In this document: positions 1-11,224 of the stretch, one piece after another
Layout of the letters: every line of letters begins with the position of its first letter
Position numbering within the stretch: the first letter of the stretch is position 1
Source of the DNA: Membranipora membranacea
Lineage: Eukaryota; Bryozoa; Gymnolaemata; Cheilostomatida; Membraniporidae
Direction: 5' to 3'
Assembly: GCA_914767715.1 (NCBI GenBank)
Contig: OU612072.1
Coordinates: forward strand, 16,680,001-16,740,000
Length of the DNA stretch: 60,000 nucleotides
Program-made: the position numbers and the translations under genes
Notes under the pieces: model-generated
Databases searched by the model: none
What the model saw: only the letters and a program-made list of their open reading frames with translations
Told to the model about the DNA's origin: nothing

Positions 1-213
1 AGTAAAATTAAGATCAAAATCACAGAATGATAATTATTGGATAACCATCTTGACCAGATTATTCTTTAGGATGTGGTGATTGTAATGACTCTAGATTTGG
101 GCTAACAACCTTGTCAGTATGTAAGTGTGCTGACTTTGAACTGAAATCAAGCACCACATATATCATATTTGAGAAACAAACTTTCATGTCTATATTGAGA
201 TAACATCACTCAC

Positions 214-748
214 CCAGGAGTGGTTGTCACAGAATACATTGTTACAGTCATAACAATACATGTCAGCAGTAATCTTATCTTTCTCATTCTTTTTCTTACA
301 AACATGACAGAGAATTATCTCCTCTTCTGCTTTTTTGCTTGAGGCTGATGGGATGTTCACAACAGTCTCAGCAGTGACTGATCTACAACACGTAGAATGG
401 CAATTACAAAAGGACAGCAGAGTACAAAGAGACAGTAAATGAGTAGCAATCGACCTTGTTGATGGAGATATTTTTCAGTGATATTTTACCGGCAATCAGA
501 ATGAGAAGCTAAAGTACAGCTAGGTTTGTAAATAAATTTATTAGATTATAACAATAGACCAAGGTTTACCTGCAAGTTTTACAAGGAAACACTTGAGTTG
601 ACACTTCAGAGATGGTCAGTAGACACTTGGTACAGATTGTATGAGAACAGGGTAGTAGTTTTATATCACAGCTGAGAAAAGTATCAAACTCCATACAGAT
701 AAAACACTGAGCTTCAGCCTCGCCCGATGTCATCAGAGCGGTAGCCAT
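214..748 (-). CDS. TRIM gene A1, RING and B-box1 exons (runs off left edge)
   Basis: Exon 1 is 570-748 (ATG at 748) and exon 2 is 214-382. Exon 1 encodes a C3HC4 RING finger (CFIC..., LPCSH, CTKC, FPCKTC), the E2-binding module of TRIM ubiquitin ligases. It ends at a GTAA donor in phase 2. Exon 2 begins after a TTGTAG acceptor, restores the arginine codon and encodes B-box1 (CHVC, CYDC, FCDNH), ending in phase 0 at GTGAGT. Phases and motifs match complete gene C. The next exon (B-box2) would lie left of position 1, so completeness is unknown. A1 has Trp as the last residue of exon 2 where A2 and C have Gly. The ligase role is inferred from the family. Confidence 0.85.
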
Positions 749-1500
749 TCCTCAGTACAGGAATACCTGCTGGTGAAAATAAGGGATCGGACATATTTTG
801 ATGCAGCTTTGAAATTCACTCTGATCAGGTCCATGGCTATATCATAACCTTTCCTAACACAACTCACCTGACCCTGACATCGTATCCTCATCTGACCCCA
901 AGTTTTATAATAAACAGCCGATTCCATTCATTAATCCATTAATATCAAGATATTAGATAATGAATGTTTATTGACACTGACAATTTTGGTGGGATATGAA
1001 TAGACAGTCAATCATCAACTCTATTCAACAGTAGGGATCAGAAGCTTAGCATTGAATTGTATTAGCCAAGTGTGATTGAAAATAATCCAAGTGTGTCAAC
1101 AAACCAATCAAACTGAGGCGGCATTTACTCAAAATTTTACCCCCCCCCTACTAATCTGCAATTTTCTCTTGTTCTAAGTCAGCAAGAGCTCCCTAGTTTT
1201 TTTCACCGTTAAATCCAGCTGTGTCTGCTGAAGCTTAATAAAATTGATCTCACTCAGACATAACGCATCATTGATATACAGGCAGCTGATTAGGGTGTTG
1301 TCGTGTGGATTAAAAGTGGAATGTTTATGTCATGCTTAATCCAATCAGTGAGAATTCCCCCTGATCAAATCGACATGCACCTTGAATGTTTGATGAGAGG
1401 AATCATAACAAACACAATCCACAGCCAGCATTCAAGATGACGATCACTGCCGAAGATGGCATATCTAGGTAAGCTGCTTTTGGTAATCTGCTTTATGTAT
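749..1500. other. intergenic DNA upstream of A1
   Basis: I see no coding exon here on either strand. A C-run at about 1140-1149 differs by one base from the copy at 4648. The 5' flank of the RING exon should contain the A1 promoter, but I recognise no TATA or initiator element. Confidence 0.5.
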
Positions 1501-1750
1501 CTAGTAATCTGCTTGTAACCTCCTCCAAAACCCATTCAATTCAATTTTGAGGGCCCAAAATTGCTCTCTATAGGCTTTGGCGGCTGGGACCTTGCCCAAA
1601 CCCCGTTGGTGGGGCATTAAACGCTCCCCAAACCCCCAGATCGGTTTGCTCGGGCGCTTTGCGCCCTCGGTGTGCACAGGGTAGTTAAAGTTGGCAGGGT
1701 CACAATTGAAAGCTAGAAATTCCCCCTGCCTGACCATAACTGATTCCAAC
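1500..1750. repeat. GC-rich hairpin-bearing repeat (also 5009-5259)
   Basis: A sharply GC-richer block in AT-rich surroundings, with short palindromes such as GGGCGCTTTGCGCCC. The copy in unit 2 is at 5009-5259. An open 82-codon frame on the minus strand exists only because the block is GC-rich; it has no Met context, domain or splice partner that I can support. It resembles in style, not in sequence, the GC-rich hairpin segment of the hAT-type MITE at 52470-52885. Confidence 0.5.
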
Positions 1751-2693
1751 AGTAATTTTCAGCCAGTTGTGAAGAATATAATCTATGCACTTTACCTTAC
1801 CGTTTCCCATTGGGATAGCATTAAATGACCATTTGCCAAGATCTTACAATGCAAATATGGAGCGAAATATGATGAGCATACTATCTAACTAATTAATAAA
1901 ACAAAACTAAGAGATAGGTGATTGCGCTATTAATGTTGCATCGATAATCAGGCACCCGGATCATGTCAACCAGTCATTTACAGCCAGAAATCATCCAGAA
2001 ATACCTAAGAGATCTCACCTGCACAACTTGTCACTAGCAAAGCTTTGAACAAAATGGTGGACAGTTGCTAAGCTGCAAATCATTATTCACCGGGGAAATG
2101 GAAAATGCCGCGAGCAGTTTCATTTTTACTTACTATTGCCAAGCACTGGGATGTGATATATGAGATTGTAGTTTCAGTTTAACTGTTATTGAGGCAGCAT
2201 TGTTCTATTGATTTAGCTAATGTAAGTTTGCCAATACAAATCAATAATTTCCCTATAAATATCAATGCAAGGACAACAATGAGGTCCCAGCAATTTTGTT
2301 TTATTGACACACAAAGCTGAATATTTGAACAATTTTATGAATAAAAAACGCCAGGCTCAGTAAAGGAAGCTATCAGTTGTATTTGAAGCTCATTATTATA
2401 CAGGTTTCGACAAGAACATAAACAGATTTCAATTCTTATAATATGACTGAAATGTTTGCAATCACTGTGATTGATATTATAGAGCCGTCATTACAAATAA
2501 GATGTTTGAATCTTCAACATACAGCTAAGTTAAACTCTGTATACTTCTATACAATATTCAGGTGCAGGCTCTGTGATATTGCAGCCTTATGAACTCTCAG
2601 CTCAGCGAGCCTTTGTTTCAGGTCAACAAGCCCTAAACATATCAAAAAAGTATTCCTGTACAGCATAATGCCTTTGATAATAATGGTTACGTT

Positions 2694-3300
2694 CTACAAC
2701 GGATCATGATCGCCCTTCTTGTATTTAATCTGCATGACTCCGGGTTTGTGATAATGATAGAGTATTCTCTCTTCTATTTTATCGACAGCGGGTAAAGTCA
2801 GCACCACTGCCTCGTGTTTCATCATACTGTGTACATTTAAACCTGAAAATGGTAGGAAAAAACCGTTAGAAAAAAGCTGATCAGCGGCAGCAAGTAATCA
2901 AAATATGTTACTTATTTTTGCAGAACATTTTGATTTTATATCTATTTATGGTTTCATTTACAGAAAATGGACAGGGCTTAACTTACCGAAGCTGCGCTTG
3001 GCTCCAAAAGGGCGAAAATTAGCATAGAAATAACACTGTTATAGTGTTAAAATGAATATCACTACTGGCAAAGCTAAGGAAAAAATTGCCCATGTAATTT
3101 GGGAGCATTTGAGAAACATACCGACAAGAATTTGCACCGCAATGCCCTCGCATTTATCGTGTACATTCACCCTTAACCTATAGCTATCCACAAATGGATG
3201 CTGCGCTTGGAAAGTCAAGATGTTTGTAGAATAGCTCAAGATGAATGTTCGAAGCTATCACTACCATGAAAGTTATTATCGCAGCAGCCAATGCTTTCAT
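2694..3300 (-). CDS. unrecognised small gene, possible secreted or membrane protein
   Basis: Coding-like exons on the minus strand. An ATG at 3300 opens MKALAAAIITFMVVIA, a good signal-peptide-like start. A frame follows at about 3120-3236 (contains HPFVDSYRLRVNVHDKCEG). An exon ends at 2987 (YFYANFRPFGAKRSFG) with a GTAAGT donor in phase 1. The last exon, 2694-2842, follows a TTTCAG acceptor and ends KKGDHDPL-stop; joining it to the previous exon restores a Gly codon. I could not connect the first two pieces in one frame, so the model is incomplete or the gene is decayed. I do not recognise the family. Confidence 0.35.
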
Positions 3301-3425
3301 TAGCCTGAAATAGTGTTATGCTATGACAAATCATGTGACCTGCATCATACTGACTCTCGTGATCTGACTGGGCATGTAGATCACTGATAAACTATGCTAT
3401 AATTACCACAAAGCAGGTGTCGTAA

Positions 3426-4256
3426 ATGTTCAGGATTAAGCTCAAAATGAGGCTAAAAAATGCAACCGTGGTTTGGATTGAAGAACAAAGATTTTCTATG
3501 GTGCGTAAAGTAAAATTAAGATCAAAATCACAGAATGATAATTATTGGATAACCATCTTGACCAGATTATTCTTTAGGATGTGGTGATTGTAATGACTCT
3601 AGATTTGGGCTAACAACCTTGTCAGTATGTAAGTGTGCTGACTTTGAACTGAAATCAAGCACCACATATATCATATTTGAGAAACAAACTTTCATGTCTA
3701 TATTGAGATAACATCACTCACCCCGGAGTGGTTGTCACAGAATACATTGTTACAGTCATAACAATACATGTCAGCAGTAATCTTATCTTTCTCATTCTTT
3801 TTCTTACAAACATGACAGAGAATTATCTCCTCTTCTGCTTTTTTGCTTGAGGCTGATGGGATGTTCACAACAGTCTCAGCAGTGACTGATCTACAACACG
3901 TAGAATGGCAATTACAAAAGGACAGCAGAGTACAAAGAGACAGTAAATGAGTAGCAATCGACCTTGTTGATGGAGATATTTTTCAGTGATATTTTACCGG
4001 CAATCAGAATGAGAAGCTAAAGTACAGCTAGGTTTGTAAATAAATTTATTAGATTATAACAATAGACCAAGGTTTACCTGCAAGTTTTACAAGGAAACAC
4101 TTGAGTTGACACTTCAGAGATGGTCAGTAGACACTTGGTACAGATTGTATGAGAACAGGGTAGTAGTTTTATATCACAGCTGAGAAAAGTATCAAACTCC
4201 ATACAGATAAAACACTGAGCTTCAGCCTCGCCCGATGTCATCAGAGCGGTAGCCAT
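3426..4256 (-). pseudogene. TRIM gene A2, 3'-truncated inside exon 3
   Basis: Exon 1 (RING) is 4078-4256 and exon 2 (B-box1) is 3722-3890; the RING is identical in protein to A1. An exon 3 start lies at 3452 after a TTTTTTAG acceptor and reads PHFELNPEH, matching exon 3 of gene C. Homology then stops near 3426 and the frame ends a dozen codons later. B-box2, coiled coil and propeller are therefore absent. If transcribed it would yield a short RING/B-box1 protein; I think a pseudogene fragment more likely, although no stop or frameshift interrupts the two intact exons. Confidence 0.8.
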
Positions 4257-5948
4257 TCCTCAGTACAGGAATACCTGCTGGTGAAAATAAGGGATCGGAC
4301 ATATTTTGATGCAGCTTTGAAATTCACTCTGATCAGGTCCATGGCTATATCATAACCTTTCCTAACACAACTCACCTGACCCTGACATCGTATCCTCATC
4401 TGACCCCAAGTTTTATAATAAACAGCCGATTCCATTCATTAATCCATTAATATCAAGATATTAGATGATGAATGTTTATTGACACTGACAATTTTGGTGG
4501 GATATGAATAGACAGTCAATCATCAACTCTATTCAACAGTAGGGATCAGAAGCTTAGCATTGAATTGTATTAGCCAAGTGTGATTGAAAATAATCCAAGT
4601 GTGTCAACAAACCAATCAAACTGAGGCGGCATTTACTCAAAATTTTACCCCCCCCCCTACTAATCTGCAATTTTCTCTTGTTCTAAGTCAGCAAGAGCTC
4701 CCTAGTTTTTTTCACCGTTAAATCCAGCTGTGTCTGCTGAAGCTTAATAAAATTGATCTCACTCAGACATAACGCATCATTGATATACAGGCAGCTGATT
4801 AGGGTGTTGTCGTGTGGATTAAAAGTGGAATGTTTATGTCATGCTTAATCCAATCAGTGAGAATTCCCCCTGATCAAATCGACATGCACCTTGAATGTTT
4901 GATGAGAGGAATCATAACAAACACAATCCACAGCCAGCATTCAAGATGACGATCACTGCCGAAGATGGCATATCTAGGTAAGCTGCTTTTGGTAATCTGC
5001 TTTATGTATCTAGTAATCTGCTTGTAACCTCCTCCAAAACCCATTCAATTCAATTTTGAGGGCCCAAAATTGCTCTCTATAGGCTTTGGCGGCTGGGACC
5101 TTGCCCAAACCCCGTTGGTGGGGCATTAAACGCTCCCCAAACCCCCAGATCGGTTTGCTCGGGCGCTTTGCGCCCTCGGTGTGCACAGGGTAGTTAAAGT
5201 TGGCAGGGTCACAATTGAAAGCTAGAAATTCCCCCTGCCTGACCATAACTGATTCCAACAGTAATTTTCAGCCAGTTGTGAAGAATATAATCTATGCACT
5301 TTACCTTACCGTTTCCCATTGGGATAGCATTAAATGACCATTTGCCAAGATCTTACAATGCAAATATGGAGCGAAATATGATGAGCATACTATCTAACTA
5401 ATTAATAAAACAAAACTAAGAGATAGGTGATTGCGCTATTAATGTTGCATCGATAATCAGGCACCCGGATCATGTCAACCAGTCATTTACAGCCAGAAAT
5501 CATCCAGAAATACCTAAGAGATCTCACCTGCACAACTTGTCACTAGCAAAGCTTTGAACAAAATGGTGGACAGTTGCTAAGCTGCAAATCATTATTCACC
5601 GGGGAAATGGAAAATGCCGCAAGCAGTTTCATTTTTACTTACTATTGCCAAGCACTGGGATGTGATATATGAGATTGTAGTTTCAGTTTAACTGTTATTG
5701 AGGCAGCATTGTTCTATTGATTTAGCTAATGTAAGTTTGCCAATACAAATCAATAATTTCACTTATAAATATCAATGCAAGGACAACAATGAGGTCCCAG
5801 CAATTTTGTTTTATTGACACACAAAGCTGAATATTTGAACAATTTTATGAATAAAAAACGCCAGGCTCAGTAAAGGAAGCTATCAGTTGTATTTGAAGCT
5901 CATTATTATACAGGTTTCAACAAGAACATAAACAGATTTTAATTCTTA

Positions 5949-6336
5949 AGCTGTGTTTACATTAGGCCGTCTTTTTGCCCAGTCTTGAGTCTGACCGACA
6001 AATTGCTAAGACGGAGGCTGAGACTGTGTAGTGTGAATAACAAAAACGGTTGACTGACCTTGTCTGACCGGCTTTTAAGACGGTGTCTGGCAATTCGAGC
6101 AGTGCTCGTTTTGCCGTCTCAAGACTGCCAGTCTTAACACAAATTCCTAATTTAGCAATCACAATACTGCCCTTTGTTCTATCACTCACATTTATTTTCT
6201 CTGAGACTGACATTGGCTAAGCCGGTGCTATGTAAACACATGCCAGTCTCAGACTCTGACTCAGACTTGGGGTTAAAGACTGCTCAGTCTTGAGTTGGTG
6301 GCCAGCTGACGGAGACGGCCTAATATAAACGCAGCT
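5949..6336. mobile_element. MITE with Harbinger-type TTA target duplication
   Basis: The left end reads AGCTGTGTTTACATTAGG and the right end is its near-perfect inverse (CCTAATATAAACGCAGCT), giving about 24-bp inverted repeats. Both ends are flanked by TTA (5946-5948, 6337-6339), the 3-bp target duplication typical of PIF/Harbinger elements. The 388-bp body has repeated AGTCTTGAGTCTG/AGACTG motifs and no coding capacity; the 83-codon minus-strand frame is incidental. Compared with unit 1, its presence coincides with loss of about 530 bp. Confidence 0.85.
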
Positions 6337-6344
6337 TTAGAGGA

Positions 6345-6660
6345 CTCAACTTACCGAAGCTGCGCTTGGCTCCAAAAGGGCGAAAATTAGCATAGAAATA
6401 AAAGTGTTATAGTGTTAAAATAAATATTTCTATTGGCAAAGCTAAGGAAAAAATTGCCCATGGAGGATTTTGAGAAACATACCGACAAGAATTTGCACCT
6501 CAATGCCCTCGCATTTATCGTGTACATTCACCCTTAACCTATAGCTATCCACAAATGGATGCTGCGCTTGGAAAGTCAAGATGTTTGTAGAATAGCTCAA
6601 GATGAATTTTCTAAGCTATCACTACCATGAAAGTTATTATCGCAGCAGCCAATACTTTCA
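6345..6660 (-). pseudogene. second copy of the unrecognised gene's exons
   Basis: Homologous to 2987-3300. The signal-peptide-like frame is broken by TAG after 16 codons, where copy 1 has TCG, and the terminal exon is gone because of the MITE/deletion. The donor near 6355 is still intact. Confidence 0.55.
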
Positions 6661-6805
6661 TTAGCCTGAAAAGTGTTATGCTATGACAAATCATGTGACC
6701 TGCATGGAGCCATCACAGCAAGCACATAAACAAAATCAGGAGCAGCACTTGTCATCTGGCTTCTTCTCAGCAAATTATGGGCATCCAATATTGCAAATTT
6801 ATGAC

Positions 6806-7030
6806 ATGTAATCTGATCTGATCTGATCCAAATAATCTCACTCAGAGCGTTAGGCTCCACTATCGACATATATAATAATTTAGACAGCAATTAGATGTAA
6901 CAATGATGCAACAGACAGTGTGGGTGTAAGAGCGATTCAGATGTCATAATGCAAATATTGTAATTTGTAAACATGATAACGGGAGCTTTATAAGTAATGG
7001 GAAAAGAAAAGAGAAGAAAAAAAAAACTGT
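6806..7030. other. copy-specific spacer with CTGATCTGAT repeats
   Basis: Present only in copy 1 of the large duplication; copy 2 passes directly from the equivalent of 6805 to that of about 7787. It begins with short CTGAT repeats, and together with the LINE fragment that follows it forms one inserted block. No gene seen. Confidence 0.5.
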
Positions 7031-7034
7031 GTTA

Positions 7035-7797
7035 CAGTGGTGGGGTTTATTTATTTATTTATTTATTCTGTTTTTAAACGAGTACTTTGCCACATCGGTA
7101 TTTACAGCATTTTTAATCACACCTATTCTGGTGCTATATTTGGAGTTAACAGTTGTATTAAATGACTCTGTATCAACAGTAGCTTTGCCAGTCAAGATGC
7201 GATTATTTAGGTTTGTGTCAATTTGACAACGCCGTTCTAGGAGGGTGCACCAATTTTTATCTATCATGAGTTGTGTAATATGATCTTTCTTTCTGAGGCG
7301 ATAGGCCCAGCTAAAGGCTTTCCTGTTTACATTTTTAAGCTGAGCAATATATATATTTATTGATAAGGTGACCAGATGTGGCAAGCATATTCTAGGATGG
7401 GTCTACAGATTGTCTTGTACGCAACAGTTCTAGTCCAAGTTTTAGCCTTTTTTAATGAGCGCATCAACATGTACAGTGATCTGTTGGCTTTTTTACATGT
7501 TTCGACAGTGTGTGTTTTAAAAGAAAGATGATTGTCAATTACCACTCCCAAGTATTTGGCTTGGCGACAGTTCTCAGACCGATGTTATTTAAAGTGTACG
7601 TATTTACTGAAATTGGAAGCTTTGATTTACGTGATATCCTCAGATGTTCGCACTTGGAGACATTAAATTTCATCTGGGAGTTAACAGCCCAACTTTGTAT
7701 ATTATTGAGGTCCTCTTGTAGGAGCTCTTTATCACTGTCGCTCTTGATACGATGGTAAAGGAGAGAATCATCTGCATAAAGTTTGCGACAATGATGG
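7035..7797 (-). mobile_element. 5'-truncated non-LTR retrotransposon, RT C-terminal part
   Basis: The minus strand encodes the late part of a reverse transcriptase. The palm motif YADDSLLYH occurs near 7775. It is followed by a thumb/post-thumb region (YLGVVIDNHLSF, RPILEYACHIWSPYQ) and a typical LINE C-terminal region to 7055. One frameshift lies near 7555 and one stop near 7385. The 3' end (low coordinates) is a tail of repeated AATA/TAAA units at about 7050-7070, common in CR1/L2-type LINEs. The paralogous region at 22.79 kb lacks it, so it inserted after the duplication. Confidence 0.85.
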
Positions 7798-7832
7798 ATA
7801 TAATGTGTAAGTAAGAATGTGATTGACCAATT

Positions 7833-7977
7833 AGCCCAGAAGTTATGAAGCCCAGAAGTAATGATGCCCAGAAGTTATGAAGTCAAGAAGTTACGAAGCC
7901 CAGAAGTTATGAAGCCCAGAAGTTATGAAGCCCAGAAGTTATGAAGCCCAGAAATTATAAAGCCCAGAAGCTATGAG
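7833..7977. repeat. 16-bp minisatellite, copy 1
   Basis: About nine tandem units of CCCAGAAGTTATGAAG with small variations (for example CAAGAAGTTACGAAG). The orthologous array in duplication copy 2 (22840-23012) has about eleven units, so unit number has changed since duplication. There are no spacers, so this is not a CRISPR array. Confidence 0.9.
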
Positions 7978-10900
7978 TGAAAAATCACGATGAGAAGTAT
8001 GGTGGTTCTACTGATCGTCTTGAGGGGAGGGGGGGGGGGTACTCACCTAACACAGACATAGCATTATATTCTGGGAATTTACTGAGAGAGTTGGCTATAT
8101 TCTAAAGCATTTCATCAGCATCATCCACAAAGAGGACAGATAATCCCCAATCTCGTGATTACTGTGGATATATCCAGCTAGTCCACCATAAATGAAGACT
8201 TCTACAACCAACAAGATATCCGTATTAACCATTATAACTTAATAATGATAAAAAAATTGTGACATAAGAGAGGCAGAAACTGGTTAAATTGATAAGAATG
8301 GTCTAACAAAAAAGCAGACTTTACGTCCCTCTGCCATCTTCTTGGCCTTGTGCGGTAAATATATTATAATATATACAATGTTCTTCATCCTTTCTGCTAA
8401 GTTAGTCGGCAATTTAGCTCAGATACTGCAGTTTATATTATTATTTCATTATTATTTAACATAATATGTATGTATATATATATAGAGCCGCGGTGGCAGG
8501 TAACAAATTATAACACTCACCTGAGCAAACCTCATAGATAGAGTAGTGGTGAGACCGAGCACCTTAACTCCAAATGCCAGATTGTAAAGATATGTGAGGA
8601 ACAGAATTAGTACTAGTATACCAAAATCGTATACTAAATGCTTAAAATATTCAAGGTTCCAACACGTAATTTAATAAATAATTTGTCTAGTTCTGATTAT
8701 AATTGAAGTTGTATTCTCTTTGAACTTTCTTTCTAGACAATGGAAGATAACTACAACTTACTAAGGTTTTGTGTAAAATTTTGGTAGCACGTTAATTTGA
8801 AATGTAACAAATTAACCTTAACAAAATTTAAAACGACGAACAGCTGGCTCCCCGTTGCCGGTTTAGAGAAACCCTTAAAATTGTTTTTAAGTCTGACCCC
8901 TCTTGGACTTCGGAGAAGTTGGCTCCTAGCCTTTTTAAAGAGTGGCTCCTGCCGATATACTGCAGAAACTCCTTGGATGTTCTAGAAGTAACTCGAGTGG
9001 AGTTGAAAATAATATTCATGCACCACAATTATATAACCCTTTCTGGGTTATGACCGTGCGGTTATTATAAAAAGGGGTGGCTGCTATTTAGAAGATAAGT
9101 TTTATACTTCAAAATATCTCACAGTCTCAATTATTATATGGATTACTAACTTTCAACGCTAAAATTGATCTTTGTATAGTGCCTGGAAGCCCAATAAGGT
9201 AGCTTAGGCAGTTTAATCAGAATCACAGGCCTTATAACTGAATGTTTGTTATCGACTTCAATCCACTTCCCTTTGGGACAAAGAGTAGCTTTAGGTCGCT
9301 TCAAATTTCGCAGTAGATTTATAATTGGAGATATTTTTTATTATTCAAAGGTAATACAACTCCTATTTTGTGTCTGATTTGAATTTGCAAGGTTAATTTT
9401 TTAAATGACTCTTGAATCCTGAAACTTGGTGTTGGTTAAAGTAACTGATTTGGAAGATCAAGCGGGTGTCAAATGAGGTTAAATAATTCTATTTAGTTTG
9501 TTTTCTGAAAGTATTTTCAAAATTTCCAATAATGTTAAAATGTCAGAAATATAATATGGTAAAAAAATATAAAGATAGTAATTACCAAAAATCCTTCCTT
9601 CAGCTTTTTCTTCAGTAGTATAATATCCAAAAAGTAGTTATAATATCCAATAGTATAGTTAATATAAGTAATGTAATATCCAGTAGTAGTTAATGTCCAA
9701 TATAAATCCCTTTAAGATGTGAGTAGAAAAAAATGGTCCAAAGTATAAGGTTTGCGTAAATAATTTAGCTTATGCTAAAATAATTCAAAGATAGTTTGTA
9801 ATACAATTCTCATAATTGTATTAAAAGTGTTCTGTGTGTGTGTGTGTGTCTGTGTTAGTAGTTCAGTAGTTCAGTAAATAGTGTTGAGTTTTTTCTCCTT
9901 GCATACCCTCTGATTGGTTTTCAAGCACGTGTTGCTAACATGTCTGTAAGAGCAGCACGTGTTGATAACTGCTGTTCTATCAATGAACTAAATCATTGGT
10001 TCTATGACGTTCTATGATGTTCTATGATGTTCTATGATGTTCTATGATGTTTTATGATGTTATTGTAGCCTCATCTCTTTTGTTGTTGCTGGTTAATAAG
10101 AAGGGGGGAGGGTGATTTCTTCCTGAAGTCCAGAATGTTCTTTATTTCAGCCTCAGATTGCACCATTGATTAGCAATATTCGTTTGAATGATCTTCCTTT
10201 AGGAAACTGGAATGTCCAGTTTCCTATAGTTTTCTCTGTCTTACTAACATTTACTATTATTTATTATAATTATATAGAGTTTTTGTTTAGTCGTTTTTCA
10301 AATGTGACCGTATGAATAGATACCATTTGCTTCCGGGTTCAAGTAATTTTCAGGCAGTCAGATTTCATGTTTTGACTTAGATTTCCAAATTTCAGCATCA
10401 TCAGATAAAATTTACGGCGATAAACAATAGATAAGGTTTAGCTGATTATGGCTAAGCATCGCGCTAATTGGCGACTTATTGAAGGCTTGGGAATTTGTTA
10501 AGCTGTTCTGCCGTAGCAAATTATATTAATGATGGTGCGCTGAAGTAAAATTTATACTATATATGTCATTAACCATGGATGTCATCTATACCTGCTGTGT
10601 TAAATTCTAGCTGGGTATATAAGCATTTGCGGTAACTCAATATGGCAGTGTTTAGAGTTGTTTTCCTTTTTTCTGTGCTGACAAATATCACATATGTGTG
10701 CTGCAAACAAGGTCTATCAATCAAGCCACTGACAATAACAGCACAGTGACTATAAAATTTTTTGCCCTTTTCTTACACAGTGCAACAAAACAATTGCTCA
10801 TAATCCTTGAAGAATTCATTGGTTGCAATATAAAACTATGAGGATTGACCAATACTGCTCATCAAAAGCCGGCAAAACTTTAGTAAGTGCTGCAAGCATC

Positions 10901-11224
10901 TCCGTTTTGCTACTATAATAATTTCATCATTGGATGCAATAAACCAATACCAAAAGGGCTGAGCGAGTTATTGTTCAAGTTGAGGAACAAAGATATAAAA
11001 TAAAGCCATAAATTTAGCTAAGACCCTTTACAAACATATGATGTATCATTAAAATTTTTTTTTTTTATATATATCAAAATAAATGAATGTATAAATATTC
11101 AGTAAGGCTGAGCGATAAGATATAAACATGATCATAGTAACAGAAGACGAGGAAAAATGCATCATAGCTGTGAAGAAAAGGAGAGGTAGAAATAAAAATA
11201 ATGATTTGGAATAACCGCTCTACT
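7978..11224. other. non-coding part of duplication copy 1
   Basis: No exon supported on either strand. It holds a (TG)n tract (9833-9849), a tandem run of the decamer GTTCTATGAT (about 9998-10055) and a perfect hairpin around AGGAAACTGGAATGTCCAGT (10200-10226). Short frames near 8797-9028 also exist in copy 2, but without a splice pattern or selective bias I can see. Confidence 0.6.

Larger units (their letters stand above)
1..3508. repeat. tandem duplication unit 1 (3.5 kb)
   Basis: The first 2.44 kb recurs almost base for base from 3509, with only a handful of substitutions and one extra C in a C-run near 1141/4648. The unit carries the RING and B-box1 exons of TRIM gene A1, a GC-rich hairpin segment (about 1500-1750) and the exons of an unrecognised gene (2694-3300). 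Its last part (3345-3508) has no counterpart in unit 2. The near identity implies a recent duplication, or gene conversion. The stretch 749-2690 holds no gene I can support. Confidence 0.95.
3509..6900. repeat. tandem duplication unit 2
   Basis: Second copy of the unit beginning at position 1. It is collinear with unit 1 to about 5947. A Harbinger-type MITE (5949-6336) then sits where unit 1 has 2448-2975, so about 530 bp including the last exon of the unrecognised gene is missing. Collinearity resumes at the splice donor near 6355 and ends near 6704. From there the sequence instead matches the copy at 22.7 kb. Positions 4257-5945 hold no gene I can support. Confidence 0.93.

Noticed and set aside
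1501-1749. 82-codon minus-strand frame (and its copy at 5010-5258) as a gene
   Set aside because: It is open only because the block is GC-rich and palindromic; no domain, no splice sites in phase, and it lies in a repeat.
566-4256. Splicing of the A2 RING/B-box1 exons onto the gene B body to make one full TRIM gene
   Set aside because: Gene B lies upstream of A2 in the direction of transcription, so the RING exons could not precede it in one ordinary transcript.
8797-9028. Overlapping frames on both strands that are also open at 23871-24102
   Set aside because: Conservation is explained by the segmental duplication; neither strand shows splice sites or domain features.
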